Of a stretch of 39,727 bases of DNA, positions 24,975 to 33,204 are shown one piece after another. The notes beneath the pieces were generated by a model. That model was given only the letters and a program-made list of their open reading frames with translations, had not been told where the DNA came from and did not search any database. The position numbers and the translations under genes are program-made. This DNA is from Clostridia bacterium (GTDB lineage: Bacteria > Bacillota > Clostridia > Oscillospirales > Acutalibacteraceae): NCBI GenBank assembly GCA_017544665.1, contig JAFYDS010000150.1:1-39727 (forward strand), given 5' to 3'. Each line of letters begins with the position of its first letter. Position 1 is the stretch's first letter.

Positions 24975-26075
24975 ATGGACGCGTTTACCGTTGCGGTCCG
25001 CTTCGCCGGAATCGCGAAAGAGTTCATGGTTTCCAATACGCTGAATCTCGGCTTCACCACCGTGCGCTGGTACGGTGTGATCATCGCGTTCGGCTTTTTG
25101 CTTGCCGCGCTGTTCGGCGGCCGGATCGCCTATACGTGGAAGATCAATCTCGATAAAATGATCGACGTGCTGCTCTACGGCACGATCTTCGGCATCATCG
25201 GCGCGCGGCTGTACTACGTCGCGTTCCGTTGGGACTATTACGGCAGCCACCTCGCCGACATCCCGAAGATCTGGGAAGGCGGGCTCGCCATCTACGGCGG
25301 CATCATCGGCGGCATTCTCGCCGGCTACGTCGTCTGTAAGCTCGAAAAGATCAACTTCTTCAATCTGCTCGACATGGTCGCCATGTCGCTTTTGATCGGG
25401 CAGGGGATCGGTCGCTGGGGCAACTTCGCCAACCAGGAGGCCTTCGGCACGATCACTTACAAAAACTGGGGCATGATGAGCGATATCGTCGCTAAGTATA
25501 TCAGCGAGAACCCCGCGTCGTTCGGCCTCAAAAATGTGGAGAATATCCCGCAGTACATCTCGGACAACAATTTGTACGTCCACCCGACGTTCTTCTATGA
25601 ATCCGTGTGGTGCCTGCTGGGCTTCGGTCTGCTGTACCTGATCCTCAAAAAGCGCCGCCGCTTCAGCGGACAGCTGTTCCTTTGCTACGGCGTGTGGTAC
25701 GGCTTCGGCCGGATGGTGATCGAAGGGCTGCGCACCGACTCGCTGTATATCGGCAGCACGTCCATCCGCGTGTCGCAGGTGGTCTCCGGCGCGTTGTGCG
25801 CCGTGTGTCTCGTTCTGCTCGTCTCGCTGACGGTCCACTATAAGCGCCACCCGAAGCCGATCGAAGGCATCGACTATTTTCCGCCGAAGAGCGAGAAGGA
25901 GCTTGCCGCCGAACAGCGCAAAAAAGAGCGTAAAGAACTGCGCCAAAAGGCGAAAGAGATGCGCATCCGCGACGGAAAGGCGACCAACCGCCCCGCAGAG
26001 CAAGCGCCGGAAGAAACACCGGCGCCCGACGCGACCGAACCGCCCGAAGAGGAGGAGACCGATGCAGCTGATTGA
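24975..26075 (+). CDS. lgt: Prolipoprotein diacylglyceryl transferase
   Basis: 366 residues behind AAGGAGG. Lgt moves diacylglycerol from phosphatidylglycerol to the lipobox Cys of prolipoproteins in the cytoplasmic membrane. About seven membrane segments; the Lgt signature GRWGNFANQEAFG is at about 146-158, and YGGIIGG and HPTFFYES are also typical. The C-terminus continues ~85 residues past the last helix as a charged, Lys/Glu- then Pro/Glu-rich cytoplasmic tail, longer than in many homologues. Its last codons contain the ribosome site and start of folD (14-bp overlap). Confidence 0.95.
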   Translation: MDAFTVAVRFAGIAKEFMVSNTLNLGFTTVRWYGVIIAFGFLLAALFGGRIAYTWKINLDKMIDVLLYGTIFGIIGARLYYVAFRWDYYGSHLADIPKIWEGGLAIYGGIIGGILAGYVVCKLEKINFFNLLDMVAMSLLIGQGIGRWGNFANQEAFGTITYKNWGMMSDIVAKYISENPASFGLKNVENIPQYISDNNLYVHPTFFYESVWCLLGFGLLYLILKKRRRFSGQLFLCYGVWYGFGRMVIEGLRTDSLYIGSTSIRVSQVVSGALCAVCLVLLVSLTVHYKRHPKPIEGIDYFPPKSEKELAAEQRKKERKELRQKAKEMRIRDGKATNRPAEQAPEETPAPDATEPPEEEETDAAD

Positions 26076-26907
26076 CGGAAAAACGGTGTCCCTCGCCGTC
26101 AAAACGGCGGTCAAAGACGCGATCGCGCAAGAGGGGATCGAACCCTGTCTCGCGGTGATCCTCGTCGGGAACGACCCGGCTTCACGCGTCTATGTCAACA
26201 ACAAAAAGAAAGCCTGCTCCTTTTGCGGTATCCGCTCGCTCGAATACACGCTGCCGCAGGAAACGACGCAGGACGAGCTGCTCGCGCTGATCGACCGGCT
26301 GAACAAAGACGAATCCGTCAACGGGATCCTCTGTCAGCTGCCCGTGCCGCCGCAGATCAGCGAAAAGGCGGTCATCGACAAGATCAACCCCAAAAAGGAC
26401 GTTGACTGCTTCCATAACGAAAACGTCGGCCGGCTCTGGACGGGCAACGACCGTCTGAAGCCCTGCACGCCCGCCGGCATGATGGCGCTGCTCGATTATT
26501 ACAATATCGACCCCGCAGGGAAGCGCTGCGTGATCGTCGGACGCAGCAACATCGTGGGCAAGCCCATGGCGGCGCTGATGCTCTCCCGCAACGCGACTGT
26601 GACGGTCTGCCATTCGAAAACGCAGGACCTTGCCGCCGTCTGCAAAGAAGCGGACATTCTGGTCGCCGCCGTCGGCAGACCGAAGTTCATCACGGCCGAC
26701 ATGGTCAAAGACGGCGCCGTCGTCCTCGACGTCGGGATCAACCGCCTGCCGGACGGCAGTCTTTGCGGCGACGTGGACTTTGACGCCGTCAAAGAGAAAG
26801 CGTCCTATCTGACGCCCGTGCCCGGCGGCTGCGGACCGATGACGATCGCCGTGCTGATGCAAAATACACTGACTGCGTACCGGATCCAAAACGGTATGAC
26901 AAAATAA
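26062..26907 (+). CDS. folD: Bifunctional methylenetetrahydrofolate dehydrogenase / cyclohydrolase
   Basis: 281 residues; the start is ATG 26062, inside the end of lgt, with AGGAGGAG 4 nt upstream. FolD oxidises 5,10-methylene-THF with NADP and hydrolyses the methenyl product to 10-formyl-THF. Visible marks: YVNNKKKAC with the catalytic Lys, GILCQLPVPPQI, CTPAGMMALL, the Rossmann motif VGRSNIVGKP, and TPVPGGCGPMTIAVL. Length is normal for the family. Confidence 0.96.
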   Translation: MQLIDGKTVSLAVKTAVKDAIAQEGIEPCLAVILVGNDPASRVYVNNKKKACSFCGIRSLEYTLPQETTQDELLALIDRLNKDESVNGILCQLPVPPQISEKAVIDKINPKKDVDCFHNENVGRLWTGNDRLKPCTPAGMMALLDYYNIDPAGKRCVIVGRSNIVGKPMAALMLSRNATVTVCHSKTQDLAAVCKEADILVAAVGRPKFITADMVKDGAVVLDVGINRLPDGSLCGDVDFDAVKEKASYLTPVPGGCGPMTIAVLMQNTLTAYRIQNGMTK

Positions 26908-26931
26908 TCCCAAAGAGAAGGAGTGTCTCTC

Positions 26932-27477
26932 ATGCAAAAGAAATTATACTGTTCCCCGCAAAAGAAGCTGTGCGGCGTCTGCGCCGGTATCGCGGATTAT
27001 TTCAACATCGATCCGACCATCGTGCGCCTGATTGCCGTGGAGATCGCGTTCTTTACCGCGATCGTGCCGTGCCTGCTCGCGTATTTCATCATGGCGCTGA
27101 TCATTCCCCAGCCGACGCCGGAGTATGAGCAGATGTTCGACAACACGTCCAAGCGGCTGTATAAGAGCAACGATAAAAAGATCGCCGGCGTCTGCGGCGG
27201 TATTGCGGAGTACTTCAAAATCGACCCGACGATCGTGCGGCTGATCTTCTTCCTGCTCGTGCTGATCCTCGGCAACGGCATCCTGACCTACATCGCCTGC
27301 GCGGTGATCTTCCCGCAGGCGCCGCAGGAAGCGACCTATCAGGACTACGGCTTCCAGCAGCCGTTTGCCCCGCAGCCCGAGCCGCAGCCGGAACCGCAAC
27401 CGGAACCGCAGCCCGAGCCGCAGCCCGAACCGGAACCGCAGCCGGAACCGGATGCCCCGGCAGACGAACAGGCATAA
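26932..27477 (+). CDS. Double PspC-domain membrane protein
   Basis: 181 residues; ATG 26932 lies 8 nt after AAGGAG. Two PspC domains in tandem (about 1-60 and 75-135), each with the KK(L/I)xGVCxGIAxYFxIDPTIVRLI pattern split by a hydrophobic hairpin. The C-terminal ~45 residues are a PQPEP repeat ending acidic. PspC proteins act in envelope stress; in Gram-positives the role is little known. Last gene of the citrate synthase-lgt-folD run before a terminator. Confidence 0.9.
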   Translation: MQKKLYCSPQKKLCGVCAGIADYFNIDPTIVRLIAVEIAFFTAIVPCLLAYFIMALIIPQPTPEYEQMFDNTSKRLYKSNDKKIAGVCGGIAEYFKIDPTIVRLIFFLLVLILGNGILTYIACAVIFPQAPQEATYQDYGFQQPFAPQPEPQPEPQPEPQPEPQPEPEPQPEPDAPADEQA

Positions 27478-27489
27478 ATTCATGAGAAG

Positions 27490-27516
27490 AAAGGGTTGCG
27501 TTTGCAGCCCTTTTTT
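27490..27516 (+). terminator. Terminator after the PspC gene
   Basis: AAAGGGTTGC (27490-27499), loop GTTT, and GCAGCCCTTT (27504-27513) with one G-U pair, then T run. It ends immediately before the ribosome site of the next gene. Confidence 0.88.
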
Positions 27517-27527
27517 GGAGATACGGT

Positions 27528-28178
27528 ATGATTTACTACGCTGACCCCCGCGCGTTTGACGACGCGCTGCTGCAGCGGCTGACGCCGCTTCTGCCGCCCG
27601 AAAAGCAGACGGCGATTGCCAGAATCAAGCACCTGCCTGCCCGCAATCAGGCCATCCTCGCCTGGGCGGTGCTGGTCTATGCCCTGCGCGAACAGGGCTT
27701 CGCGCTGCCGAAGCTGGCGCAAAGCGAAACGGGCAAGCCCTATTTCGAAGACTTCCCGCTGCACTTCAATCTCAGCCACACCGACACGCTCGTGTGCGCT
27801 GCGCTGTCTGCCTCTCCGGTCGGGATCGACGCGCAGACGCTGACCACAGCCTCCGACGCGGTCGTGCGGCGCGTGCTCTCTCCCGCGGAGCGAAAACTGC
27901 TGGCAGAGGCGGACGACAAGGCCGCGCTGTTCACCCGCTTCTGGACCCAGAAGGAAGCTTACGCGAAGCAGACGGGGGAGGGACTGTCGTGCGGCTTTTC
28001 TTCGCTCGATTTTGCGCCCTGTGCGCAGCTTGACGCATTCACGGCGTACGGTTGCGCGTTCCGGCTTTGGACGCTGTGCGGCGCGGTAATGACCGTGTGC
28101 GGCGCGGACGACCCGACGCCGCCGGCGGAGGTCACGCAGCAGATGATGGTGTCGCTCGTCGCGCAAAATCAAGGTTGA
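27528..28178 (+). CDS. Sfp-type 4'-phosphopantetheinyl transferase
   Basis: 216 residues behind GGAG. This family moves the phosphopantetheine arm of CoA to a Ser of carrier proteins. Domain marks: LNLSHT-like FNLSHTDTLVC, GIDAQ with D101, and FWTQKEAYAKQTGEGLS with E143 and K147. The usual second Mg ligand (GIDxE) is Gln103 here. No carrier protein or synthase gene is nearby, so the partner is unknown; it could serve fatty-acid ACP if no AcpS exists. Confidence 0.88.
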   Translation: MIYYADPRAFDDALLQRLTPLLPPEKQTAIARIKHLPARNQAILAWAVLVYALREQGFALPKLAQSETGKPYFEDFPLHFNLSHTDTLVCAALSASPVGIDAQTLTTASDAVVRRVLSPAERKLLAEADDKAALFTRFWTQKEAYAKQTGEGLSCGFSSLDFAPCAQLDAFTAYGCAFRLWTLCGAVMTVCGADDPTPPAEVTQQMMVSLVAQNQG

Positions 28179-28203
28179 CGAATCGCCCGTTTTACGGTAC
28201 AAT
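28175..28203 (+). promoter_or_regulatory. Promoter of the GPH symporter gene
   Basis: TTGACG (28175-28180), overlapping the stop codon of the upstream gene, 17 bp, TACAAT (28198-28203). Confidence 0.8.
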
Positions 28204-28236
28204 AAAAGCGTATCCCAACGAAGGAGAATGAAGAAA

Positions 28237-29658
28237 ATGAACGCAATCAAATTCATCAAAGGCAAGCTCGGCTACGGCGTCGGCGCGATCGGTCTCGACC
28301 TCAGCTACGGGATGTTCTACTCGTTCCTCGCAAAGTATCTGACCGACGTGCTCGGCATGAAGTCCACCTTCCTGCTGATCCTCACGCCGATCGCCCGCAT
28401 CTGGGACGGCGTCAACGACCCGATGATGGGTACCATCGTCGATAACACCCACACGAAGATGGGTAAATACCGCCCGTGGATTCTGACGGGCGCCGTCCTC
28501 AACGCGATCGTGCTGGTCTTTTTGTTTACGAACCCGTTCCATCTCTCCGGCGTCGGGATCGCGATCTATGTCGCCGTGACCTATATCCTTTGGGGCATGA
28601 CAAACACCCTCGCCGATATTCCCTATTGGTCGATGGTGCCCTCGTTCACGAGCGACCCCAAAGAGCGCAACCTGATTTCGACCGTTGCACGTGCATTCTC
28701 CGGTCTCGGCCAGGGCATCGTCTCCATCGGCGCCCCGCTGCTGATGACCGCGTTCAGCGTGACGTCCATCATCGACAACGAGACGGGCGAAGCCGTCAAG
28801 GTCCATGACGCGCGGTCGTTCATGGTGACGGCGCTCGTCTGCGCCGCGTGTCTGATCCTCTTTGCCGGAATCTGCGTCACCACAACAAAGGAACGCATCA
28901 CGACGACGGCAGGGGAGAAGTTCTCGCTGAAGCGCAGCATCTCCATCATCAAGGCGAATGATCAGCTGCTGGTGTTCATGCTCTTCGCGATGATCTCCAA
29001 CGCTGGCTGGTACCTGACGAGCGGCGTCGCGACCTACTACTTCGACGTGGTGGTCGGCGACCCGAACAAGCAGTCCACGTTCTCGACCGCGTCGGCGATC
29101 GGCTCTGTCGTCGGTATGCTGCTGCTGCCGATCCTGACGAAGTACATGAGCAAGCGCCGCGCCTATCAGGTCTCGCTCGGCGTCGCCGCCCTCGGCTACA
29201 CGGGGATGGCGTTCTGCTCCTTCGCGGAAAACCTGATGCTCCTCAACGTCTTCTATATCATCGGCGCGATCGGCATCTCCTCGATGTTCATCGCCCAGAC
29301 GATCTTCCTTGCGGATATCGTGGACTACGGCGAAGTCAAGATGGGCTTCCGCGCGGAATCCATCACCTTCTCGATGAAGGGCTTCTTGCAGAAAATGGCC
29401 TACACGTTGCAGACCATCATCCTGTTCGCTACGCTGGGTCTCACCGGTTACGACAGCGAGCAGCACATGAACAACTCCGGCGCGGCGAAGACCGGCATCA
29501 CGCTGATGCTCTGCGTCATCCCGCCGGTGCTCTTCCTCGTCTCTCTGCTGATCTTCTCGACAAAGTTCAAGCTCCACGGCAGCTACATGGACGAGATCAC
29601 GAAGACCGTGATCGAAAACCAGAAGCAGCGCGAGGAAGCCGCGCAAGAAGCGGAATAA
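28237..29658 (+). CDS. GPH family (MelB/YicJ-type) sugar:cation symporter
   Basis: 473 residues. Two in-frame ATGs are close: the one at 28228 sits 1 nt after AAGGAG, too near, so ATG 28237 (10 nt) is chosen. Twelve membrane segments are expected. Glycoside-pentoside-hexuronide marks are present: GYGVGAIGLDLSYGMFY, RIWDGVNDPMMG with the cation-site Asp residues, KYRPWIL, and the central GFRAESITFSMKGF. It takes up a sugar or glycoside with Na+ or H+. It could supply the intracellular glycosidases elsewhere in the window, but it is ~12 kb from them. Monocistronic by its own promoter and hairpin. Confidence 0.9.
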   Translation: MNAIKFIKGKLGYGVGAIGLDLSYGMFYSFLAKYLTDVLGMKSTFLLILTPIARIWDGVNDPMMGTIVDNTHTKMGKYRPWILTGAVLNAIVLVFLFTNPFHLSGVGIAIYVAVTYILWGMTNTLADIPYWSMVPSFTSDPKERNLISTVARAFSGLGQGIVSIGAPLLMTAFSVTSIIDNETGEAVKVHDARSFMVTALVCAACLILFAGICVTTTKERITTTAGEKFSLKRSISIIKANDQLLVFMLFAMISNAGWYLTSGVATYYFDVVVGDPNKQSTFSTASAIGSVVGMLLLPILTKYMSKRRAYQVSLGVAALGYTGMAFCSFAENLMLLNVFYIIGAIGISSMFIAQTIFLADIVDYGEVKMGFRAESITFSMKGFLQKMAYTLQTIILFATLGLTGYDSEQHMNNSGAAKTGITLMLCVIPPVLFLVSLLIFSTKFKLHGSYMDEITKTVIENQKQREEAAQEAE

Positions 29659-29674
29659 GGCTTGCATTGAATAG

Positions 29675-29713
29675 AAAAAACGCCTGCGGAACGCACAGTC
29701 CACAGGCGTTTGT
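29675..29713. terminator. Terminator between convergent genes
   Basis: AACGCCTG (29679-29686) pairs with CAGGCGTT (29703-29710), extended by GGA/TCC across one mismatch. The clearest T run is on the minus strand (29675-29680), so it mainly serves the Nudix gene but can end the symporter transcript too. Confidence 0.8.
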
Positions 29714-29725
29714 TATTATGTCAGA

Positions 29726-30244
29726 TTACGCAAAAAAGCCTTCCATCAGCAGCAGCTCTAGCACCCGCGCCTCACGTTCAAACATCATGCGGTTATAGGG
29801 GCATTCGCCGACGTTGCGGTTCTTCTCAATTGCGATAGACGGATCGACCCACTCCAGCGTGTAGTGTTCCTTCGCTTCGTAGCCGTCCAACTGCTGCAAA
29901 ACCGTTTTCGGTTCTGCTTCGCACAGATAGTAGAAGTTGTCCTGCACAAAGACTTCCCGCCTGTCGCGGTCGCTGCGCTGCGCGCGGTGAACATAGCCAT
30001 AGGGACGGACGATGCTTTCAATCACAACCAGCCCGGCTTCCTCGCGTGTTTCGCGGATCATGGCTTGGACCGGGTCTTCGCCATTTTCGATCCCGCCGCC
30101 GGGAAACTTGTAGTAGTCATATTGCAAACTGTGGATCATGGCGACTTTGCCGCCGCGCAGGATGATGCTGCGGGCGGAGTTACGCACAAAGGCGCGCTCA
30201 CAATCGTCATAATCCTTCAGATCCATCGAAAACAACAGGCGCAT
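29726..30244 (-). CDS. Nudix hydrolase
   Basis: 172 residues; AAGGAGG precedes the ATG. The Nudix box GGGIENGED...RETREEAGL is intact, with the REXXEE metal-binding acids. These enzymes cleave nucleoside diphosphates linked to another group; substrate unknown. It lies 17 bp downstream of a GNAT gene on the same strand, likely one transcript. Confidence 0.9.
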   Translation of the reverse strand: MRLLFSMDLKDYDDCERAFVRNSARSIILRGGKVAMIHSLQYDYYKFPGGGIENGEDPVQAMIRETREEAGLVVIESIVRPYGYVHRAQRSDRDRREVFVQDNFYYLCEAEPKTVLQQLDGYEAKEHYTLEWVDPSIAIEKNRNVGECPYNRMMFEREARVLELLLMEGFFA

Positions 30245-30261
30245 ACGGGCGTTTCCTCCTT

Positions 30262-30735
30262 TTACGGCAAAATCAGTTCCATCGTCGTGCGCTGCACCTG
30301 AAAGCCCATCGCTTCATAGAACCGCACAGCGCTGTCGTTGCCTGCCCAAACGTTGAGCGTGACTTCATAGCAGCCGCGCTTTTCCGCTTCGGCCTTTACA
30401 TATTCAACCAGTGCCTGCCCGACGTGCTGTCCGCGCGCAGGCGCGTCAACGCACAGGTCGTCGATATACAGCGATCGAAAGGGAACAAAAAGGTCAGTTT
30501 TCGGCGTCTCACGCCATTGGCAGAACGCGTAGCCCAGTACAGCGTCTTCGTCGTCCACGGCAACATAGACCGGCGTCTTTTCGCTTTGGAACATCGCTTC
30601 CAGTTCGGCGGGGCTGTACTTCGTTGTGCCCGAAACAAAGACGTCGGGCCGCAGCGCGGCGTGCACCTCGAGCACCTGCGAGAGCAGGTCCATCACCCTT
30701 GGGATATCCTTTTCCTGTGCTTTTCGAATCGTCAT
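30262..30735 (-). CDS. GNAT family N-acetyltransferase
   Basis: 157 residues from ATG 30735, 7 nt after GAAGGAG; a longer open frame upstream runs through a terminator and is rejected. GNAT marks: the start MTIRKAQEKDIPRVM, YIDDLCVDAPARGQHVGQAL (acetyl-CoA loop, with RGQHVG for the usual RGxGxG/A), and LNVWAGNDSAVRFYEAMGF. Acceptor unknown. Confidence 0.88.
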   Translation of the reverse strand: MTIRKAQEKDIPRVMDLLSQVLEVHAALRPDVFVSGTTKYSPAELEAMFQSEKTPVYVAVDDEDAVLGYAFCQWRETPKTDLFVPFRSLYIDDLCVDAPARGQHVGQALVEYVKAEAEKRGCYEVTLNVWAGNDSAVRFYEAMGFQVQRTTMELILP

Positions 30736-30748
30736 CGTTAACTCCTTC

Positions 30749-30787
30749 AAAAAAACGCCGCAGCGGCACCCTCGTGCTTCTGCGGCG
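30749..30787 (-). terminator. Terminator of prs
   Basis: On the minus strand CGCCGCAG pairs with CTGCGGCG (30780-30787 with 30756-30763), with an inner GCAC/GTGC stem, then T7 (30755-30749). Confidence 0.92.
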
Positions 30788-30800
30788 CGTTTGCCGTTTC

Positions 30801-32000
30801 TTATTTGAGGTGGAACCGCTGCAGGTAGCTCTGGATCTTCTTCATCGGGTTCAGGTACGGGCTGAGCGTTTCGTCGTGGTTCAGCGCGTTGATGATGAGG
30901 GCGACATACTTGGAAAGATCGACCGAGTAGTACCACTCGCGTTCCAGCAGGTTCTCCGGCGTGTAGATCAGGTTCGTGGTGAAGATCTTGTCAAAATAGC
31001 CTTCCGCGTACGCTTCGTCGAAGCGCTCGACGCCGGAAGAGAACAGACCGAAGGTCGCGAAGACGAAGATGCGGCGCGCGTGCAGCGCTTTGAGCTGACG
31101 GCAGACGTCGATCATGCTGTCGCCGCTGGCGATCATGTCGTCCGCCACAATGACGTCCTTGCCTTCGACGTCGCTGCCGAGGAACTCGTGCGCGATGATC
31201 GGGCTGCGGCCGTTGACGACCTTGCTGTAGTCGCGGCGCTTATAGAACATACCGAGGTTGATGCCCAGCACGTGGGAGTAATAGACGCAGCGGCTCATTC
31301 CGCCTTCGTCGGGGGAGATCATCATGGTGTTTTCGGGCTGGAACTTGATGTCGTTGTTGACCGCTTTCGCGAGCGCCTTGATCATCTGATAGGTGGGGGA
31401 GACGCTTTCAAAGCCGATACCGATCGCGTTCTGAACGCGCGGGTCGTGCGCGTCGAAGGTGATGATGTTTTCCACGCCCATCGCTTCGAGCTCCTTGAGC
31501 GCGACGGCGCAGTCGAGCGATTCGCGCATCGAGCGCTTGTGCTGCCGGCCTTCATAGAGCATCGGCATGATGACGTTGATGCGCTTGGCCTTGCCTGCGC
31601 AGGCGGAAATGATACGTTTCAGGTCTGCAAAGTGGTTGTCGGGGCTCATGGGGACCTTCAAGGGGCTGCCGTCGGCGTCCCGGAGGTCATACATCTGGTA
31701 GGTTTCGAAATAGTTGAAGCAATCGGCGATGATGAACAGGTCGTAACCGCGGATGGAATCGTTGATTACGCATTTGCCCTCGCCCGTGGAAAACCGCGGA
31801 AATTCCACGCTGAGCAAATAGTTTTCTTTGTGGTACCCGTCAAAGACGATGGCGTTTTCGTGCTCGATCTCAAAGTCCTTGCGGCATGCGACGATCGCGT
31901 CGTTGATTTTCTGTGCCAACGCTTCGCTGCCGCGCAGCGCAATCAGACCGAGCTTACCCTGCGGAATATTTGTGAATTCCGACACTTTGATATTGGCCAT
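30801..32000 (-). CDS. prs: Ribose-phosphate pyrophosphokinase (long clostridial form)
   Basis: 399 residues from ATG 32000, preceded by a G6 tract as ribosome site. Prs makes PRPP from ribose 5-phosphate and ATP for nucleotide, His and Trp synthesis. Visible: the segment TFDAHDPRVQ, the flexible-loop basic run FYKRRDYSKV, and the PRPP-binding loop VADDMIASGDSMID. It is ~80 residues longer than the ~317-residue classical enzyme, with insertions in the N-terminal half and an extended C-terminus. It has its own promoter and terminator. Confidence 0.88.
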   Translation of the reverse strand: MANIKVSEFTNIPQGKLGLIALRGSEALAQKINDAIVACRKDFEIEHENAIVFDGYHKENYLLSVEFPRFSTGEGKCVINDSIRGYDLFIIADCFNYFETYQMYDLRDADGSPLKVPMSPDNHFADLKRIISACAGKAKRINVIMPMLYEGRQHKRSMRESLDCAVALKELEAMGVENIITFDAHDPRVQNAIGIGFESVSPTYQMIKALAKAVNNDIKFQPENTMMISPDEGGMSRCVYYSHVLGINLGMFYKRRDYSKVVNGRSPIIAHEFLGSDVEGKDVIVADDMIASGDSMIDVCRQLKALHARRIFVFATFGLFSSGVERFDEAYAEGYFDKIFTTNLIYTPENLLEREWYYSVDLSKYVALIINALNHDETLSPYLNPMKKIQSYLQRFHLK

Positions 32001-32063
32001 AAGAAATGCCCCCCATTTCAAGTCCTTTGCGAATTCCCTCACGGCGATAGAATCCGTATCTTT

Positions 32064-32093
32064 ATTTTACATGATATCGGTTCACGATTGCAA
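32064..32093 (-). promoter_or_regulatory. Promoter of prs
   Basis: Minus strand: TTGCAA (32088-32093), 18 bp, TAAAAT (32064-32069). Confidence 0.6.
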
Positions 32094-32177
32094 GGGGTAT
32101 TGCTAAATTTACCGATAGAACTTCATTGTTCAAATCCGTCTGTTTTTCGTGTAATTTGACGAAGGTTTGATTTAGAG

Positions 32178-32204
32178 AAAAACCGGTCTGCAAAAACAGA
32201 CCGG
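32178..32204 (-). terminator. Terminator of the mechanosensitive channel gene
   Basis: CCGGTCTG and CAGACCGG (arms 32183-32190 and 32197-32204) with a six-base loop, then a T run on the minus strand. Confidence 0.92.
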
Positions 32205-32212
32205 AATCGTTC

Positions 32213-33130
32213 TTATTTCGGCTCCACGATATGGACGTCCATCTGCGTGAAAGGGATGTGGACGCCGGCTTCGTCGAACGCCAGCTTGACGTTTTCCTGC
32301 ATGGCGAAGAAGACGGCCCAGTAGTCCGGCGTGTTGCACCAGACGCGGCAGGCAAGGTCGATGCTGCTCGAGGAATGCGCGGCGACATAGACCTCCGGCA
32401 AGGGCTTTTTGAGCACCTTCTCGTTCTGCAGCGCCGTCTGCATGACAACGTCCTTCGCCTTGGCGATATCGTCGGCGTAGCTGATCGAGAACGTCAGATC
32501 GACGCGGCGCGTCTTTTCGGCGGAAAAGTTGATGATGCGGTTCTTCGTGATGTCGGAATTCGGGATGATGACCCGCTTGTTGTCGTAGGTCGTGATGATC
32601 GTCGTCATAAACCCGATCTCCGAAACGAAGCCGCCTTCGCCGCCGACCTCGACATAGTCGCCCGCCTTGAACGGGTGGTTGATCAGAATCTGCACGCCCG
32701 AAGCGAACTGGGACACGCTGTCCTGCAAGCCCAGACCGACCGCGACGCCCGCGGCGGAGAGTGCGGCGATCAGGGAATTGATCTTGATGAACATCGACAG
32801 CGCGATCAGCACGAACGTCAGCCGGATGATAAAGCGGACCATCTTCGCGATGAAGTTATAGACCGCGAAATCGACCTTGTGCCGTTTCATCCCCTTGATA
32901 ATCAGCTTGGAGACAAGGCTCGCCAGGATGAACCCGGCCACGACGATCAGCACGGCGAGGATGATCTTCGGCAGCGCGGCCAGAAAGCTGTTCCAAAGGT
33001 CCCACTCTTTCCACAGTGTGGCAAAGTTTTTGACCGCTTCATCGGGCTTGACAAACTGACCGTTCTCATCCAGCAGAGGATTGGTTGTGGAGGCGGCTTC
33101 CAGCCCGACCTCCAGCAGACGTAATTTCAC
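32213..33130 (-). CDS. mscS: Small-conductance mechanosensitive channel (MscS family)
   Basis: 305 residues; starts at GTG 33130, 9 nt after GGGAGG. MscS channels open under membrane tension to release solutes after osmotic downshock. Three membrane helices; the pore-lining TM3 reads SAAGVAVGLGLQDSVSQFASG (Gly/Ala packing), followed by the beta domain with FKAGDYVEVGG and VIIPNSDITKNRIINFS, and the alpha/beta C-terminal vestibule ending IPFTQMDVHIVEPK. A ~50-residue polar N-terminal segment precedes TM1. Confidence 0.93.
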   Translation of the reverse strand: MKLRLLEVGLEAASTTNPLLDENGQFVKPDEAVKNFATLWKEWDLWNSFLAALPKIILAVLIVVAGFILASLVSKLIIKGMKRHKVDFAVYNFIAKMVRFIIRLTFVLIALSMFIKINSLIAALSAAGVAVGLGLQDSVSQFASGVQILINHPFKAGDYVEVGGEGGFVSEIGFMTTIITTYDNKRVIIPNSDITKNRIINFSAEKTRRVDLTFSISYADDIAKAKDVVMQTALQNEKVLKKPLPEVYVAAHSSSSIDLACRVWCNTPDYWAVFFAMQENVKLAFDEAGVHIPFTQMDVHIVEPK

Positions 33131-33159
33131 GATGCGGCACCTCCCTGAGGTTTTTTGTC

Positions 33160-33188
33160 ATTATAGCATATTGCAGTGAAAACCGCAA
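33160..33188 (-). promoter_or_regulatory. Promoter of mscS
   Basis: Minus strand: TTGCGG (33183-33188), 17 bp, TATAAT (33160-33165) with an extended -10 TGC. Confidence 0.65.
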
Positions 33189-33204
33189 GAAAAAAGTGCA
33201 GGTT

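Noticed and set aside
24933-26114. Minus-strand open frame over lgt
   Set aside because: Shadow of lgt; His/Asp/Arg-rich without domain features.
28192-29703. Minus-strand open frame over the GPH symporter gene
   Set aside because: Antisense shadow; very His/Asp/Glu-rich with no family pattern.
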